From positions 558,001-622,000 of the forward strand of contig JADNRZ010000009.1 of the NCBI GenBank assembly GCA_015501605.1: a stretch of DNA of 64,000 nt, in the 5' to 3' direction. The first letter of the stretch is position 1. Each line of letters starts with the position of its first letter. The notes beneath the pieces were generated by a model. The model made no database searches, was not told the DNA's origin, and saw only the letters and a list, made by a program, of their open reading frames with translations. This DNA comes from Panaeolus papilionaceus. Taxonomy: Eukaryota > Basidiomycota > Agaricomycetes > Agaricales. Of this stretch, positions 35,283 through 46,402 are shown piece by piece. The translations under genes were made by a program, and so were the position numbers.

Positions 35283-36169
35283 CTGGGATGTGTACTGGGC
35301 AGATATAATCCTTGGGGGGTACTGAATGGCTTATACAACACTAAGGAGTGAATAGAAGACTTCTGTATTGCTACATCCCGGTTCTGTCCTGGCATAGATT
35401 GGATGAGTTGAATTCACAGGGGCTACTGAATTGAATGTCAATGATGAGTCAGTCATCTTATCAAGATAACACAGCCACACGCTTAGATTATTCAGCAGGC
35501 CCATTCATTGAATTAAAATGTTTTCTTTCATTTCACAGAGATGAAAGCAATCAAGCGCCCTGGTTAGAGCCGAATATAACATGCGCAGTAGTGTAATCGA
35601 TTAAAGTGCAGTGAAATAATAAAAATAAATGGATTTTTAATTCAGATGATAAGCAAGGCACTGCAGCTGCTGCACCGCATATTCCCGAAAGCTTCTTTCC
35701 CTATTGGTGCTCTCCGTTTCTCTCCCCCAAACTCGGACGATTGAGGCTGCTTTATTGTTCGAGGATTTTACTGCGTTATTGCTGCTAGAACTTGAGAGAA
35801 AGGTTGTATGACTCGATACAGAATGTTCTAGTCATGTTCTCTGAGAGGTTAAATAGCCAGTACTTTCAGAAATTGTCGCTTTAATTCTTACCCTCACCTT
35901 CTTAGCTACAGTCATTCTCCAGGGCTGTAACCATAAACCGAAATTCTACCTGAGCGCTTAAAGACAATTAATAATATCGATCAAAGGATTGTTCTAGCAA
36001 TTTCTTGAGTCTGTGGTGTCAAGTAAATAAGGTTCAACAATGTCGTCTAAAGCTGTTCCGTTCTTGTTTTCCCTTTATATCATCTCTCCTTACGACCACG
36101 ACCATCTACCTGTCGTAAATCCTGTTAACCTTTCATTTTTTTCTCTTCATATATTCGTTTTAAATCGCA
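35283..36169. other. Divergent promoter region (oxidase / RING protein)
   Basis: About 0.9 kb between divergently transcribed genes. No coding content is supported. Bases 36060-36170 are pyrimidine-rich, as is common just upstream of fungal start codons. Confidence 0.45.
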
Positions 36170-39100
36170 ATGGATAACAGGGATTCGTCCCATGAACAAC
36201 CTTATCATCACCTCACAACCGACTTTGACGTGGACATGCAATCATCGACGGAGACACCAGTAGCTGATTCTTCTACCGCAACTACATCGCAACCAGCACC
36301 CACCTATCAACAAGTAGATGCATTAGCCCCAAGTTCTGACGATATTCCCGCTTTGATTGAGGTCTCTGACTCTGAAAGTGAATCGGAGGATGACGACCGC
36401 CATGAAGCAAGAGAAATAGAAATGCAGCCTGTGTCAGAGGTGATGCCTGCCCCACCCAGACTTCCTACCTTTGACTTTAGACGCGGCTTCTTGAATAGAC
36501 CCGCCGGAGACAGTTCCCTTTCTGCGAGGTCTAGCACTCGTCGCGCTCGGGTAGATGACGATGAGGATGCTGACCGAGATCGAAGACACCCTTCTCAACG
36601 AGTCAGCACTTCAGCAGCTGCCGGTTCACCTACCTCAGCACCCCATCCACATGCTTTTGCACACACCCCCTCAGGCGTCTTCCCATTACCGGCTCACTTG
36701 ACCCAATCAATGGGTACCTTATTTGAAAGTCTGTTTCCTCTCCCTCGCTCCACCAACAATCAAGCTGCCCGCACATCACCTGATAACAATAGCACAAATG
36801 CTTCTCGAAACTCATCTTCTTCAGCTGCCAATGCCTCAGCCTCTGGTTCAAGCAGTAGTGCGCAGCTAGAGCCCTTGTCATCTGGGAGTCAGACTACGCT
36901 TCCATCGTCCTCATCAGAGCCTGCTTTATCATCATCACGCCCACAAAACCTCGCCGCAACAAACGACCCCGCTAATGCAGTGCCGCCGGCATTTGCAACC
37001 CGCAGCAATATTTTCGGCGTGCCTATGAATTTCAGAATGAGGACTCTGCCCGATGGTAGTATTGCTCTTTCAGGTGTCGCTGTGAATGGCGAAGAAGCCA
37101 ATGACCAAGCAGCTCCGTCAGCCGCACCACCTGCTACCAACAACACCACAGGTGATGCTCCCGTTCCTCCTACACCCGCCAACGTCAACAATGACGCCCA
37201 AGCCCCGGGCAGCGGCAACCCGCCACCACCACCACGAATTAGACCAGGTCTCAACATCGGCATCGCCCTTGGCCTCGCCGGATTGCCTGGTTTGGCTTTC
37301 GGCCCACCACCTCAGCCGGCGGCCAATGGACCTCAGAATGCAGGCGCACCAGTGGGGGATAATGCTGGCCCAGCTCCACTCCCTGGAGGTTTCTTTGGTC
37401 CAGGCGGGCCACCTCCACCTGCAATGAATCTTCCTCCTTTCATGGGTGGTCAGTTCAACTTCAATCTTGGTGGGTTCAATTTTGGGGATTTGATGGAGGA
37501 GAAAGAGGATCCTGAGCGGGCAAAGAAACTTGTGCAAGGACTCGAGGAGGTGCCTGTTGGACTTGTGCGACGATTGGAGCGAGTAGGAGGGATGGGAGGT
37601 GGTATGGGCGAATCGGAAGACAAGGGTGGTGATGGTGGATGTGCCATTTGTTGGGAGAGGTTGTTGATTGAGGATGAGGTCGTCGAAGAGAAGGAAGAAG
37701 AAGTTTCAGCGAAGGTCGATAAGGGCAAATACAAGGTTACTGTGGAGGAGGTACCGGATCCCGATGCTCCCGTGGAGGAGGATATAGTCATGCAGGCGTC
37801 AGGGTCTTCAACGATTGAAGAGAAGGAATCCAAGGAGCCAACATCCAAATATCCCAAGATCGTCTCTTTGCCTTGTGCTCATGTCTTCCATGCCGACTGT
37901 CTCATTCCCTGGTTTTCGAGACCTAGGCACACAACTTGCCCTACTTGCCGCTTCAACATTGATCCTGACAACCTTACCTATGTTTCTCGTCGTCAACGCG
38001 AGAGAGAACGTCGTGCTCGAGAGCGAGCGGAGAGAGGAGAGCCAGCTGAAGAAGAGGGTGAGCAGGAAGAAGATATGTTTGACGATGAGAGGGGTAGGAA
38101 CTTTATGGTGGACATGCTTCATTTGATTGCCTCTGGTGCTCGTCTTAGAGAGGCCGTTACTCGTCGTGGTGGTCCTCCTGCTGCCGGCAACCAGGCTGCT
38201 ACTCCCCAGGATGGTTCTCAGGACGCCCCTGCTGCGCCTGCGCCTGTTCAAAACCCTGCTCCTGCTCCTGCCGCTACGCCAAACGCTGCAACACCCCCAG
38301 CTCAAGGGACGACTGGCACCCAGACACCCCAAGGCGCTGTCAATATCCAGTACATGCCCATTCCCATTGTGGTTCCAGTTCCCATCCCAGCAACAGGTGC
38401 TGGTCCCAGAAATGGTACGCGTCTCGTCTGTTTAACTGGATATCATCTCCGATTTCCTTCTTTCATTCATCGGAGGTTGAGTTCAGGGGAATTAAACTTG
38501 AGTCCCGAATCGATAGCTAACACTTTTCGTCATTTGAAAATAGGTTCTGCTGCAGCCACCCCACAACCAAGCGCTTCTGAACAAAGTCAAGCAGCCCAAC
38601 CAGGTGATTACCCCCTAATTGTTGTTTTGCCACCGTTGGGGCCAGGCACTTATGTTATTTCCCATCATCGTATTCCTTCTTTTGTTGTCAATATGCCTAC
38701 GGTGCCCTTGTGGTCTCCTCAAGCCCAAGCCACTCCCACTCCCACAGGGGGCAGTCCCGGGATTACCACTGCTGCCAATGCGCCTCAACAACCCCAAGGC
38801 CCGTCGCCTCCTCAGCAGGCACGACCGACACCGAGTGAGTACTTGGCCACCATGGCACTTCACGAGTTGTTATGGCCCGGACCCCGACGTCGTCGTGCTC
38901 ATCCACCTCCTCCGCCTACAGGACAACCTCCTTTCCCTTGGGACATGCTCTTTGGAACAGGACCCATGCCGTTCCCAGAAGCGGGTCCTCGACCTGCTGA
39001 TACCCCAGATGCTGCCCCTGCAACACCCGCCGGACAACCTGCTCCCCAGAACGAGGGAGCCAACAACAACAATAACCAGCCTTTCACCCAGGTTGTGCAA

Positions 39101-40177
39101 GTTTCCTTTGACGTCTTGTTCCCTGGCCCCCCTCTTCCAGGCCGTGATGGAAATGCGGCTGGTGCAGCCCCTCCACCTTTCAACTTCCGCAATATCAATG
39201 CGAACGTGCTTAATGGAGATCTTCCTGCAGGTGTTCCTCCTGCTGATGACGACGGAGATATGGTTGTCGTTATGGAAGGTATCCTTGGTGGTGAGGGTGG
39301 TGGCGGTAATCACCCCGTTGACGAGCCAGAAGCTGCACCTGCTCAACCTGCGCCGGCACCTCCACAAGCACCTCAGAATACTTTCCAACACCAATTCCCG
39401 AGGTTCTTGGAGCACTTGTTTGGCGTAGCTGCTGGTCCTCCCGCTGGACCCCCAGGTGCAGGTGCGGGTGGTATCGGAGGTATGACTTTGGGTCAGCTCC
39501 TCCGTACTATGCGCGAAGGCCAACCTGGCCCCAATCCTGACCCAGCAGCGACTCAGGCTGCCCCTGCTGCTGGTCCTACTCCCGTTGCCACTGCTGCTCA
39601 GACTCAACCAGGTGCTCCTCGTCCCGCCGCTCCTGGTGTCACCACTGGATTCCGCACCTTCAATAACATCAACGAGCTCATGGAAGCCGTTCCCATTCTC
39701 GGAGGTGCAGGTGGCGGACCCGCAGGTGCTCGTCCCAATCAACCTGCTCCTCAATTCCCCATCGGTTCTGAGATGTTCTCCCGACGCCGTAACAGGCAAG
39801 CCAGGAGGGAAACCAGAACCTGGTCACCACCACCGCCACCTGGGCTCACACTTCGCGAGAGGATCGAGAAGAAGGAGCGCGAAGCTGGGTTGAGGTGCTA
39901 TGATGTGAGTTGCTGTTTGGCGCCGACGGATGAGGATGAGGAGAATACGGAACTTGTGGCGCCAATGAAGCAGCTTTCGATCAAGGCGAAGGACAAGAGC
40001 GAGGTTTGCATGCATCGGTTCCATAGCTCGTGCTTGGTCACGTCTGAGAGGGTGGCGCTGAAGGGAGCTGACGTTGTTGTTGAGGATGGTGTGGTTGAGG
40101 TTACGTGCTCTGTGTGCAGGCATGTCGGTAATGTGACCCAGCAGGAGTGGGATGAAGGTGTACAGGCGCTGTTGTAA
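36170..40177 (+). CDS. Large RING-finger protein with Pro/Ala-rich regions
   Basis: A single open frame of 1335 codons. The N-terminus is acidic and serine-rich (residues 1-250), followed by long Pro/Ala/Gly/Asn-rich low-complexity stretches. A RING-H2 domain starts with CAIC (about residue 491) and continues LPCAHVFHADCLIPWF and CPTC, then a charged helix rich in Arg/Glu. A second zinc-binding module lies at the C-terminus (CYDVSC, then CMHRFHSSC and CSVC). RING domains usually act as E3 ubiquitin ligases, so this is a probable ubiquitin ligase with unknown targets; no membrane segment is seen. Bases 38415-38543 look like an intron (GTACGC ... AATAG) but are 129 nt and stop-free, so they could be coding; removing them gives 1292 residues. 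Confidence 0.85.
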   Translation: MDNRDSSHEQPYHHLTTDFDVDMQSSTETPVADSSTATTSQPAPTYQQVDALAPSSDDIPALIEVSDSESESEDDDRHEAREIEMQPVSEVMPAPPRLPTFDFRRGFLNRPAGDSSLSARSSTRRARVDDDEDADRDRRHPSQRVSTSAAAGSPTSAPHPHAFAHTPSGVFPLPAHLTQSMGTLFESLFPLPRSTNNQAARTSPDNNSTNASRNSSSSAANASASGSSSSAQLEPLSSGSQTTLPSSSSEPALSSSRPQNLAATNDPANAVPPAFATRSNIFGVPMNFRMRTLPDGSIALSGVAVNGEEANDQAAPSAAPPATNNTTGDAPVPPTPANVNNDAQAPGSGNPPPPPRIRPGLNIGIALGLAGLPGLAFGPPPQPAANGPQNAGAPVGDNAGPAPLPGGFFGPGGPPPPAMNLPPFMGGQFNFNLGGFNFGDLMEEKEDPERAKKLVQGLEEVPVGLVRRLERVGGMGGGMGESEDKGGDGGCAICWERLLIEDEVVEEKEEEVSAKVDKGKYKVTVEEVPDPDAPVEEDIVMQASGSSTIEEKESKEPTSKYPKIVSLPCAHVFHADCLIPWFSRPRHTTCPTCRFNIDPDNLTYVSRRQRERERRARERAERGEPAEEEGEQEEDMFDDERGRNFMVDMLHLIASGARLREAVTRRGGPPAAGNQAATPQDGSQDAPAAPAPVQNPAPAPAATPNAATPPAQGTTGTQTPQGAVNIQYMPIPIVVPVPIPATGAGPRNGTRLVCLTGYHLRFPSFIHRRLSSGELNLSPESIANTFRHLKIGSAAATPQPSASEQSQAAQPGDYPLIVVLPPLGPGTYVISHHRIPSFVVNMPTVPLWSPQAQATPTPTGGSPGITTAANAPQQPQGPSPPQQARPTPSEYLATMALHELLWPGPRRRRAHPPPPPTGQPPFPWDMLFGTGPMPFPEAGPRPADTPDAAPATPAGQPAPQNEGANNNNNQPFTQVVQVSFDVLFPGPPLPGRDGNAAGAAPPPFNFRNINANVLNGDLPAGVPPADDDGDMVVVMEGILGGEGGGGNHPVDEPEAAPAQPAPAPPQAPQNTFQHQFPRFLEHLFGVAAGPPAGPPGAGAGGIGGMTLGQLLRTMREGQPGPNPDPAATQAAPAAGPTPVATAAQTQPGAPRPAAPGVTTGFRTFNNINELMEAVPILGGAGGGPAGARPNQPAPQFPIGSEMFSRRRNRQARRETRTWSPPPPPGLTLRERIEKKEREAGLRCYDVSCCLAPTDEDEENTELVAPMKQLSIKAKDKSEVCMHRFHSSCLVTSERVALKGADVVVEDGVVEVTCSVCRHVGNVTQQEWDEGVQALL

Positions 40178-43100
40178 AATGCCTTTTGTGCTGTCTGCTT
40201 CGGATCGGATCCTTTACCCCTGATTATTTCTGTTCTTTCCCCCTCTTTTTGTGCTCGCGTTCGTTTTTTCACTATCATTTAATTGTACTTCTAGACAATG
40301 ACATGCACCTTTTTCGTCTTTTCTATTCATTCTCTAATGGCTACTTGCAATCCTATTTTAATTTCATTTCACACTCTCCTTTTCCTTTCTTTCTCTCCAA
40401 TCGTGATTCAACGTCAACATCGCACTTCCTTCCTCTCTCTTTCTTCAACACTCATGCATTCCTAGCAATATCGCTTGCGCATATCTCTTTTTCAATTTCA
40501 GTTCTCTATCCATTCACCAGTCATCCCGCAATCCAATGTTATAAACAACACCTATGCAACTCACACACCCGTACACTACTCGTATCTCTGGCCTCTTTCT
40601 CTCACTCTCTCTTGTGCATATCTATTTAACGTATCCCTCTTGTCCATTCTGTAAGTATGCAATTCCATATCCCTTTTATTCCTGGTTCTTGTTTTCCGTT
40701 CTTTCTACTGCTAGGTTTGTGATGGGAAGCTGACTAAGTTTTTAATCATTGCAGGGAGAAACTAATCATGACAACTGCACTTATGAATCTGTGCATCTAG
40801 GAATACATACCAGGCAGTTTGAGGCCAATTTTTAACAAGAATTGGGTTTGGTCTGGGTTTTTAGAGCGGACTTGGATAGATTTTGTCGTTCACAGTTTTT
40901 CTAGATCCTGCTTCGTATCTTTTTTACTTCTAGTCTCGAGGTTATTTATAGCTTGTAGTCTTTTTCTTCTGTACATAGTTTTTATACACCTGGATTTTGG
41001 TAGAGTACAACTTGAATGTAATGGGCCTTAATCTATTTCACAAAATGACTGACCGTGACGAAGACGAAGCACCTGGGCCTGGAGCATCGTAGAAACAGGA
41101 TCATTTCACACGCTTTGATAAATTGTCATGACCGCTCGCAGCCGCTGCAGTGTGCACTTGAATCAACTCCGTAACCATCCCACCTGAATGAATCCACACT
41201 GCTCACGACTATGATTTGGTGAGCTGTATTTTGACCCTGAAAACCAGCAAGTAAAATGTTACTGGTATTGTGGCCTATTTTCAGAATGGCCAGCGGAACC
41301 GCCATAGTATGAAAACGAGCGCGCAGGCAGGTAGAGCTAAATATGGGACTACATTTGCATAACTGATACTGGTGCCCATCCCCGTTTGGCCAACTTCCTC
41401 TGACCTAAAAAACCCTATTCCTGATGAGATGTTATGACTCATTTGACTCACATAGCCTGCAGTCTGAAGCGTGGATGCTGTGAAATGGAGTCGGACGGGA
41501 CCAACAAGTGACGAATCCACCCTTGCTTGCTTCGTACCACCATGATCTCTAGCTCTGTCTGTGAAATGTCTCTGTCTGCACTCGTCGTTCTTCACTGCTG
41601 TCTTATTATGCGGCCCTTCTTCAGCCCCTGAGACGGGCTGTCTGCTTCTAGAAGTGGGGAAACCACGTCTGGGGTCAGTCGTAGCAGGGGCGGTCTGCTG
41701 CGTGGTTTTTGACGTTAAGCGCTGGATCGTCACCCTCTTCACAAGCACGCTCTTCACTTGTTTTATATGCTCTCACTTTGCGTTTTCACCGGAGAAACAG
41801 CGCGCAGATGCCTGCAGGAGCCCCATTTTCGCGGGTAATAGAATCGTGTTGGCTTGCACTGCTTCATCAGCCATTCAATCATATCCTAGTACCCTGGTTC
41901 AGGCTCTAGCACCTCTAAACGTATGTTGATCGACACCAAGCCTTTTACATCGTATCAACTCTGTTAACCATTTTCTGCGTCATAGGACCGATTCTCGGCT
42001 ACGCACCCGAGCATATAACTCCCGGCGGCAGTTTGAACAATACGTACACTGTATGTCAACGGCCCACCTTACACTTTAGCTGGAAATTACCTGGGATCTC
42101 ATGGCTCAAACCTGTCAATGTGCCAGGCAGGATAAAGTGGTTCTGACCGGAAATCATCGGCCTAAGTGGAACTGAATTTCGCGCCGTTGCTTTGCTTACC
42201 TCGGAACCAACGTATTGGTCAAGTACATGCGTCAACCGCGAGGCAATCACAAACTGTCTCAATAGATCTGTCCAACTTCTAGGGTGTCTCACCCCTTTTT
42301 TCTTCTGTGAGCACATACCTAAATGTATCGTCTGGTTCTTTTTGGCTTATCGGTGTTCGAATCTTTTGAGACAGGTCTGCCCAATTAGTTGGATTCTCTC
42401 AGCACGCTGCTGGATCTTGACAAACCTCGTCCCCGTCCCCGTAGCCCTTATTTCGATCTATGACGGAAGACCGTCTGGAAAAACTGCATCGTGCAATATG
42501 ACATATTTCAGCAATCATTTTGTTGCCGATGTTTTTAGATGAACAGGAAAACGAAGAAAAAAAATTGGATGGAATTCGTGGATGTCAATCGATTCTTGAG
42601 CGTTTCATTTCCTCTGTACCCTGCAAGGTCTAATTTTATCTTCACCCCTAACTTTGCTTGTCAGCTGGTCCCTACTATTCCTCATCAATATCAACCATTC
42701 GCAGAGGTAGTGAAAGCAACCCTCTTTCTAATCGGTACTCGGATGACAAACTCTTCCAGTGATGATTGATGCTTCTATCTCAATTGCACCCAAATTTGTG
42801 GAGGTGGTATGGGCAGGCAAGGCCTCAATGCATTCAATGTTTCTTTCCTTTGATTTCTGTCACCTTCTTTCGTCGACTCTGGATTCTGGAAGACACTCCG
42901 TCGATGTATGATCACATATCCCGAAAGAGACTCTAGGTAAGCAAACCTCTTCCGTTCCGATTGCCTTGCATCCGAGTCCGTCCAAGTTTGCTTCCTCGAC
43001 GATTTTCGATATCGACGTCAATTTTTTTTACTGACGTTGGATCGGACGTGACTTTGATTTTATAGTTAAAAACTCAAGTTTTTTACAATCAAAACGACGC

Positions 43101-43801
43101 AATAAATGAGCAACAAATGCATTGATTTCGTTGACACAAGTTACAAAGTGTGGCAATGACGACGACCTAAAATGCGTAATCAACCTATTTAATAAATGAA
43201 GAGAGCCTGACGCTCATGAATGACGAGTGGAACATGCACAGGGGCATGTCCAAAATACATAACTAAATGGAGGAATGGATGGGGTACGGTGTATGATGGA
43301 ATGAGGATGGGGAGAGCGTTTATCGCGTGTGGGATGGTGGTCATGAATGAGATGCTGCTATGGTACAAGTCCAAAGGTGAGCTACGGGCAACAACAATAA
43401 AGAATACACAAATATGCTTATACGTCACAAATATTAGGTCGCTGCATATGGACCATTAATAAGATGGTCGTCAAAGGTCATGAAGGGGGCGTCACAAATG
43501 CAAAGCAAAGCGAATGAACACAAAAAATTGTTACAACAGATAACAACAAAACGCCAAAGCGAGAAAGGGAAATGAAAATGAAATGAGGAAGAGGGACGGC
43601 ACAGTCCGAAGAAACAATGGCGAAGAAGGGGCGAACGACGAGTGCAGAAGTACAAGAAGGAGGAGCAGGAAATGAAGAGCAGCGCGCAAAAACAACCAGT
43701 GTCACCTTCCGGGCTATCCTCGAGATGGACGACAGAGAGGCGAGGAAGAACAGGGCGTACGGCCAGCTACACACCCCAAGATAGGAGTGGCTTGCACTCC
43801 T
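40178..43801. other. Long intergenic region
   Basis: 3.6 kb without a gene that I can support. Bases 40180-41040 are T/C-rich and should include the 3' untranslated region of the RING gene. A minus-strand frame of 158 codons (41281-41757) ends in a hydrophobic segment, but I could not link it to a convincing start, exon partner or family. Bases 42780-43200 show nothing. Confidence 0.35.
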
Positions 43802-46402
43802 TTAAACGGTGTGGGTGTGCGGTGGAACCTCGTCGAAGTGGATCTCGAAGCATCTCGGGTATCCCGCCTTCGTGTTCGGAGTCAAGCCCTTGAAGAGGCG
43901 GCGACCCATGAACATGTCAATCCTCAGCATACCCTTGGCCTCTCCCTGGTGGTCAAAAGCGACATCGCGCCTGATTCTATCCCTGAACGCAGATTCGCAT
44001 CGGCGCAGGTACTCGTGGCCAAACCGCTCTTTCTCCTCCTGCGTCAAGGGATGGCTGTACCACATGTAAATGGCGTAGAAGACGTCGAAGACGGTTAGCA
44101 TCCCATCGCTTCTGCTAGGCACAACAGTGACGGGCCAAATCCCGAGACCATTGACGATGGTAATGTAATCCTTTGTAGGTGGATCCGTTGCTGGCAGGAG
44201 GCGCTCCTGTTCAGACAAAGAAGCAAAGATCGGGCCTTTTTTGACTTTCAAAGCAAATTTGTTCTTCGTTGGGTCCAGACCGACATCGAAGTACAGAAGG
44301 GGATGAGGAAGACGCCTGCGACCGTCGTACTCTAGGAGTGGCCACGTTAGTGAAGGGTGGGATGAGAGCCCAGTAGGGGTCTGAGGCGTGTGCGTGTGGT
44401 ATCGGCTCGACATGGACTGAGAGTGCTGCATCGGTGTCGCGTGTTGGTGCATCCTGGGGGTCTGCTCGGCCTGTGGCTTGATGTAGGGTTGCGTGTAGCT
44501 CGATGGCTGGATAACAGACTGTCGGTTTTCATGTCGGCTTTCATGTTGGCTAGACTGGCTCACGCGCCGTGATCGACGGTATTCACGATCTTGACCTGAA
44601 CAAGCATCTAAGGGTGAGCTGTATGATCGGCAATGAGATTACACCGAAGATACTGACCTATGGAACTATCAGAGGACCCACTGGAGCCGGAGCTTGAGTG
44701 GGAGACGAAGGCTGAGGCCGCTAAAGGACACGAGCATGTTAGTCTGGATCCGGGTTCTGTTAGAGGCACGTTGCAAACTCACGAATCTCGTGTACAGGTG
44801 CTTGCCGTAGGGGTGCAACTGGGACAGGTGCGAGTTCTGAAGAGCGGGATTTTGACCTTTGCATGGACTGGGTAGCTGTGCAAAGTTAGTTGGATTTCAA
44901 CAAATTTTATTACTGATACCTACCCATCAGCCTCTCCTCCTGGTCCTCAAGGAACGCCTTGGAAGGTTGCATCATCACTGCATCGGTTCGCTGTCAATAC
45001 TGCACTGTCAAGCGTGTACATGGAATATTCACCTGTAATACCGCCTGCAGTTCCTATCAGCATGGTGCGATAAAACAAATTTGTGGGGAAACATACCATT
45101 GCGCCCTTCACCTCTCCTTCCCACATTGTCCACCCCTTCATCGTCCGACTGGTATGCTCGTGGCTTGAGGGCGGACTTGAGGACAGGTGTGGGTGTATAT
45201 GTGGATGATTTTTTCAAAGCAGGCTTCAAGGCTGAAAACATTGCGTCAGAGTGGCTACACGATGTATGAGAAGGGGTCTCACGTTTTGCAGGTCCTTTTT
45301 TCTCTGAAAATCGCGTGGTTTAGCGAGGGGGGACATTGTGGGTGGCAAATCTTAGACATACCTTGAGGCCCAACCTTCACCTCTATGACCTCGGACACGG
45401 GTCTCCATGCCCTCGATGTCGCTATCAGGGAAAATCAGTCGGGCTGTCAGGACACGATGAACAATGGATAAAACATACGAGTCTTGACTGGAATCTCAGG
45501 TGGCTGTCTTGAGGCGTAGGATCGACTTCTTCTGTGATGTTCCTCCTCCCGCTCCTTTTGGTCCTCTAGATACGCTTTGGAAGGAACTGGGACACACGAT
45601 CAAAGTTAATTATAATCGAGGAGATCGGGTGATACTGCGCTGGCCAGACTCACCTGCGCGGAATGAAGTGCCATTTCTCTGCACTGCGGCTACTAGGCGT
45701 TGTCTCTCTTCAGCTTGGCGGGGGTTTTCTGGGAGGGGACAAGATCAGCAAGTTTCTCCATATGAGCCACACCGGAAATTCTCACCTCTGAACGGAGGAG
45801 GTGCCAATTCGACTACGGCAGGCTGGTGACGCATATGTCTGTAGGCTTGTTCTTCGAGGTAAGAAGCAGAGGGGACTCGAGGGGAATGAGAAGGTCGGAA
45901 CATAGTAAAGGCAGTGGGTGTCGTACCTCCAATGGGAGCAAGAGGGGGACCGCGAAAAGACGTGGTGGTTCTTATCCTGTCAGGCGCTTCCATATGCGGA
46001 ATAAATGGACCTTGTGATGGGTGCGGCCGAATCGGTTTCGGCGCTTGAAAGAGACAGTAAGTCCGGCGGCCTGACATTATGGCCAGGCCAATTTCGATAG
46101 TCTCGAGTGGCACAATAGGACATACCTTCAATTGGTCTCGATGGAGTAGACATGGTACGCTGTCTCTGCCTTGGAACGTGCATCATCTCCGGTGGTGGGT
46201 GTTGGGGCATCTGCCATACTGGTTGACCGACTATTGGGGTGGTCGCGCGTTTCTCTGGACTGCTGAAGCGAGAGAGAAAGGACTTCTTGCGAGGCTTCTC
46301 AGGGAATGGCTGATAAGCTACTGGAGAGTATCTGTCGTCCAGGAGGTTGGGCATCTTTGGAGAGGATTGCTTCGATTCACGTCGTGAGCCCCATTTAAAC
46401 AT
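43802..46402 (-). CDS. DUF6699 domain protein with modular low-complexity N-terminus
   Basis: Twelve exons, 5' to 3': 46126-46402, 45786-46070, 45654-45728, 45479-45583, 45362-45421, 45283-45303, 45097-45231, 45033-45053, 44924-44977, 44783-44875, 44658-44720 and 43802-44607. The model gives 664 residues. The last exon carries a DUF6699 domain, a basidiomycete family of unknown function: HPSLTWPLLEYDGRRR, FDVGLDPTKN, ITIVNGLGIWPVTV, DVFYAIYMWY, a charged helix and LFKGLTPN. The first 400 residues are basic and Pro/Ser-rich, with a recurring module PSKAxLEDQ (PSKAYLEDQKER, PSKAFLEDQEER and PSASYLEEQAYR). Every one of the 11 introns is in phase 1, so all internal exons are symmetric. No signal peptide or membrane segment is seen. 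The domain call is from motif memory. Confidence 0.83.

Noticed and set aside
38870..39799. 309-codon minus-strand frame inside the RING gene
   Set aside because: It is antisense to the low-complexity Pro/Ala-rich coding region and is Arg/Ser-rich without motifs, a typical shadow of biased codon use.
41281..41757. 158-codon minus-strand frame ending in a hydrophobic helix
   Set aside because: The helix-like end is suggestive, but there is no family match, no supporting exon and overlapping plus-strand frames of equal length. The evidence is too weak to call.
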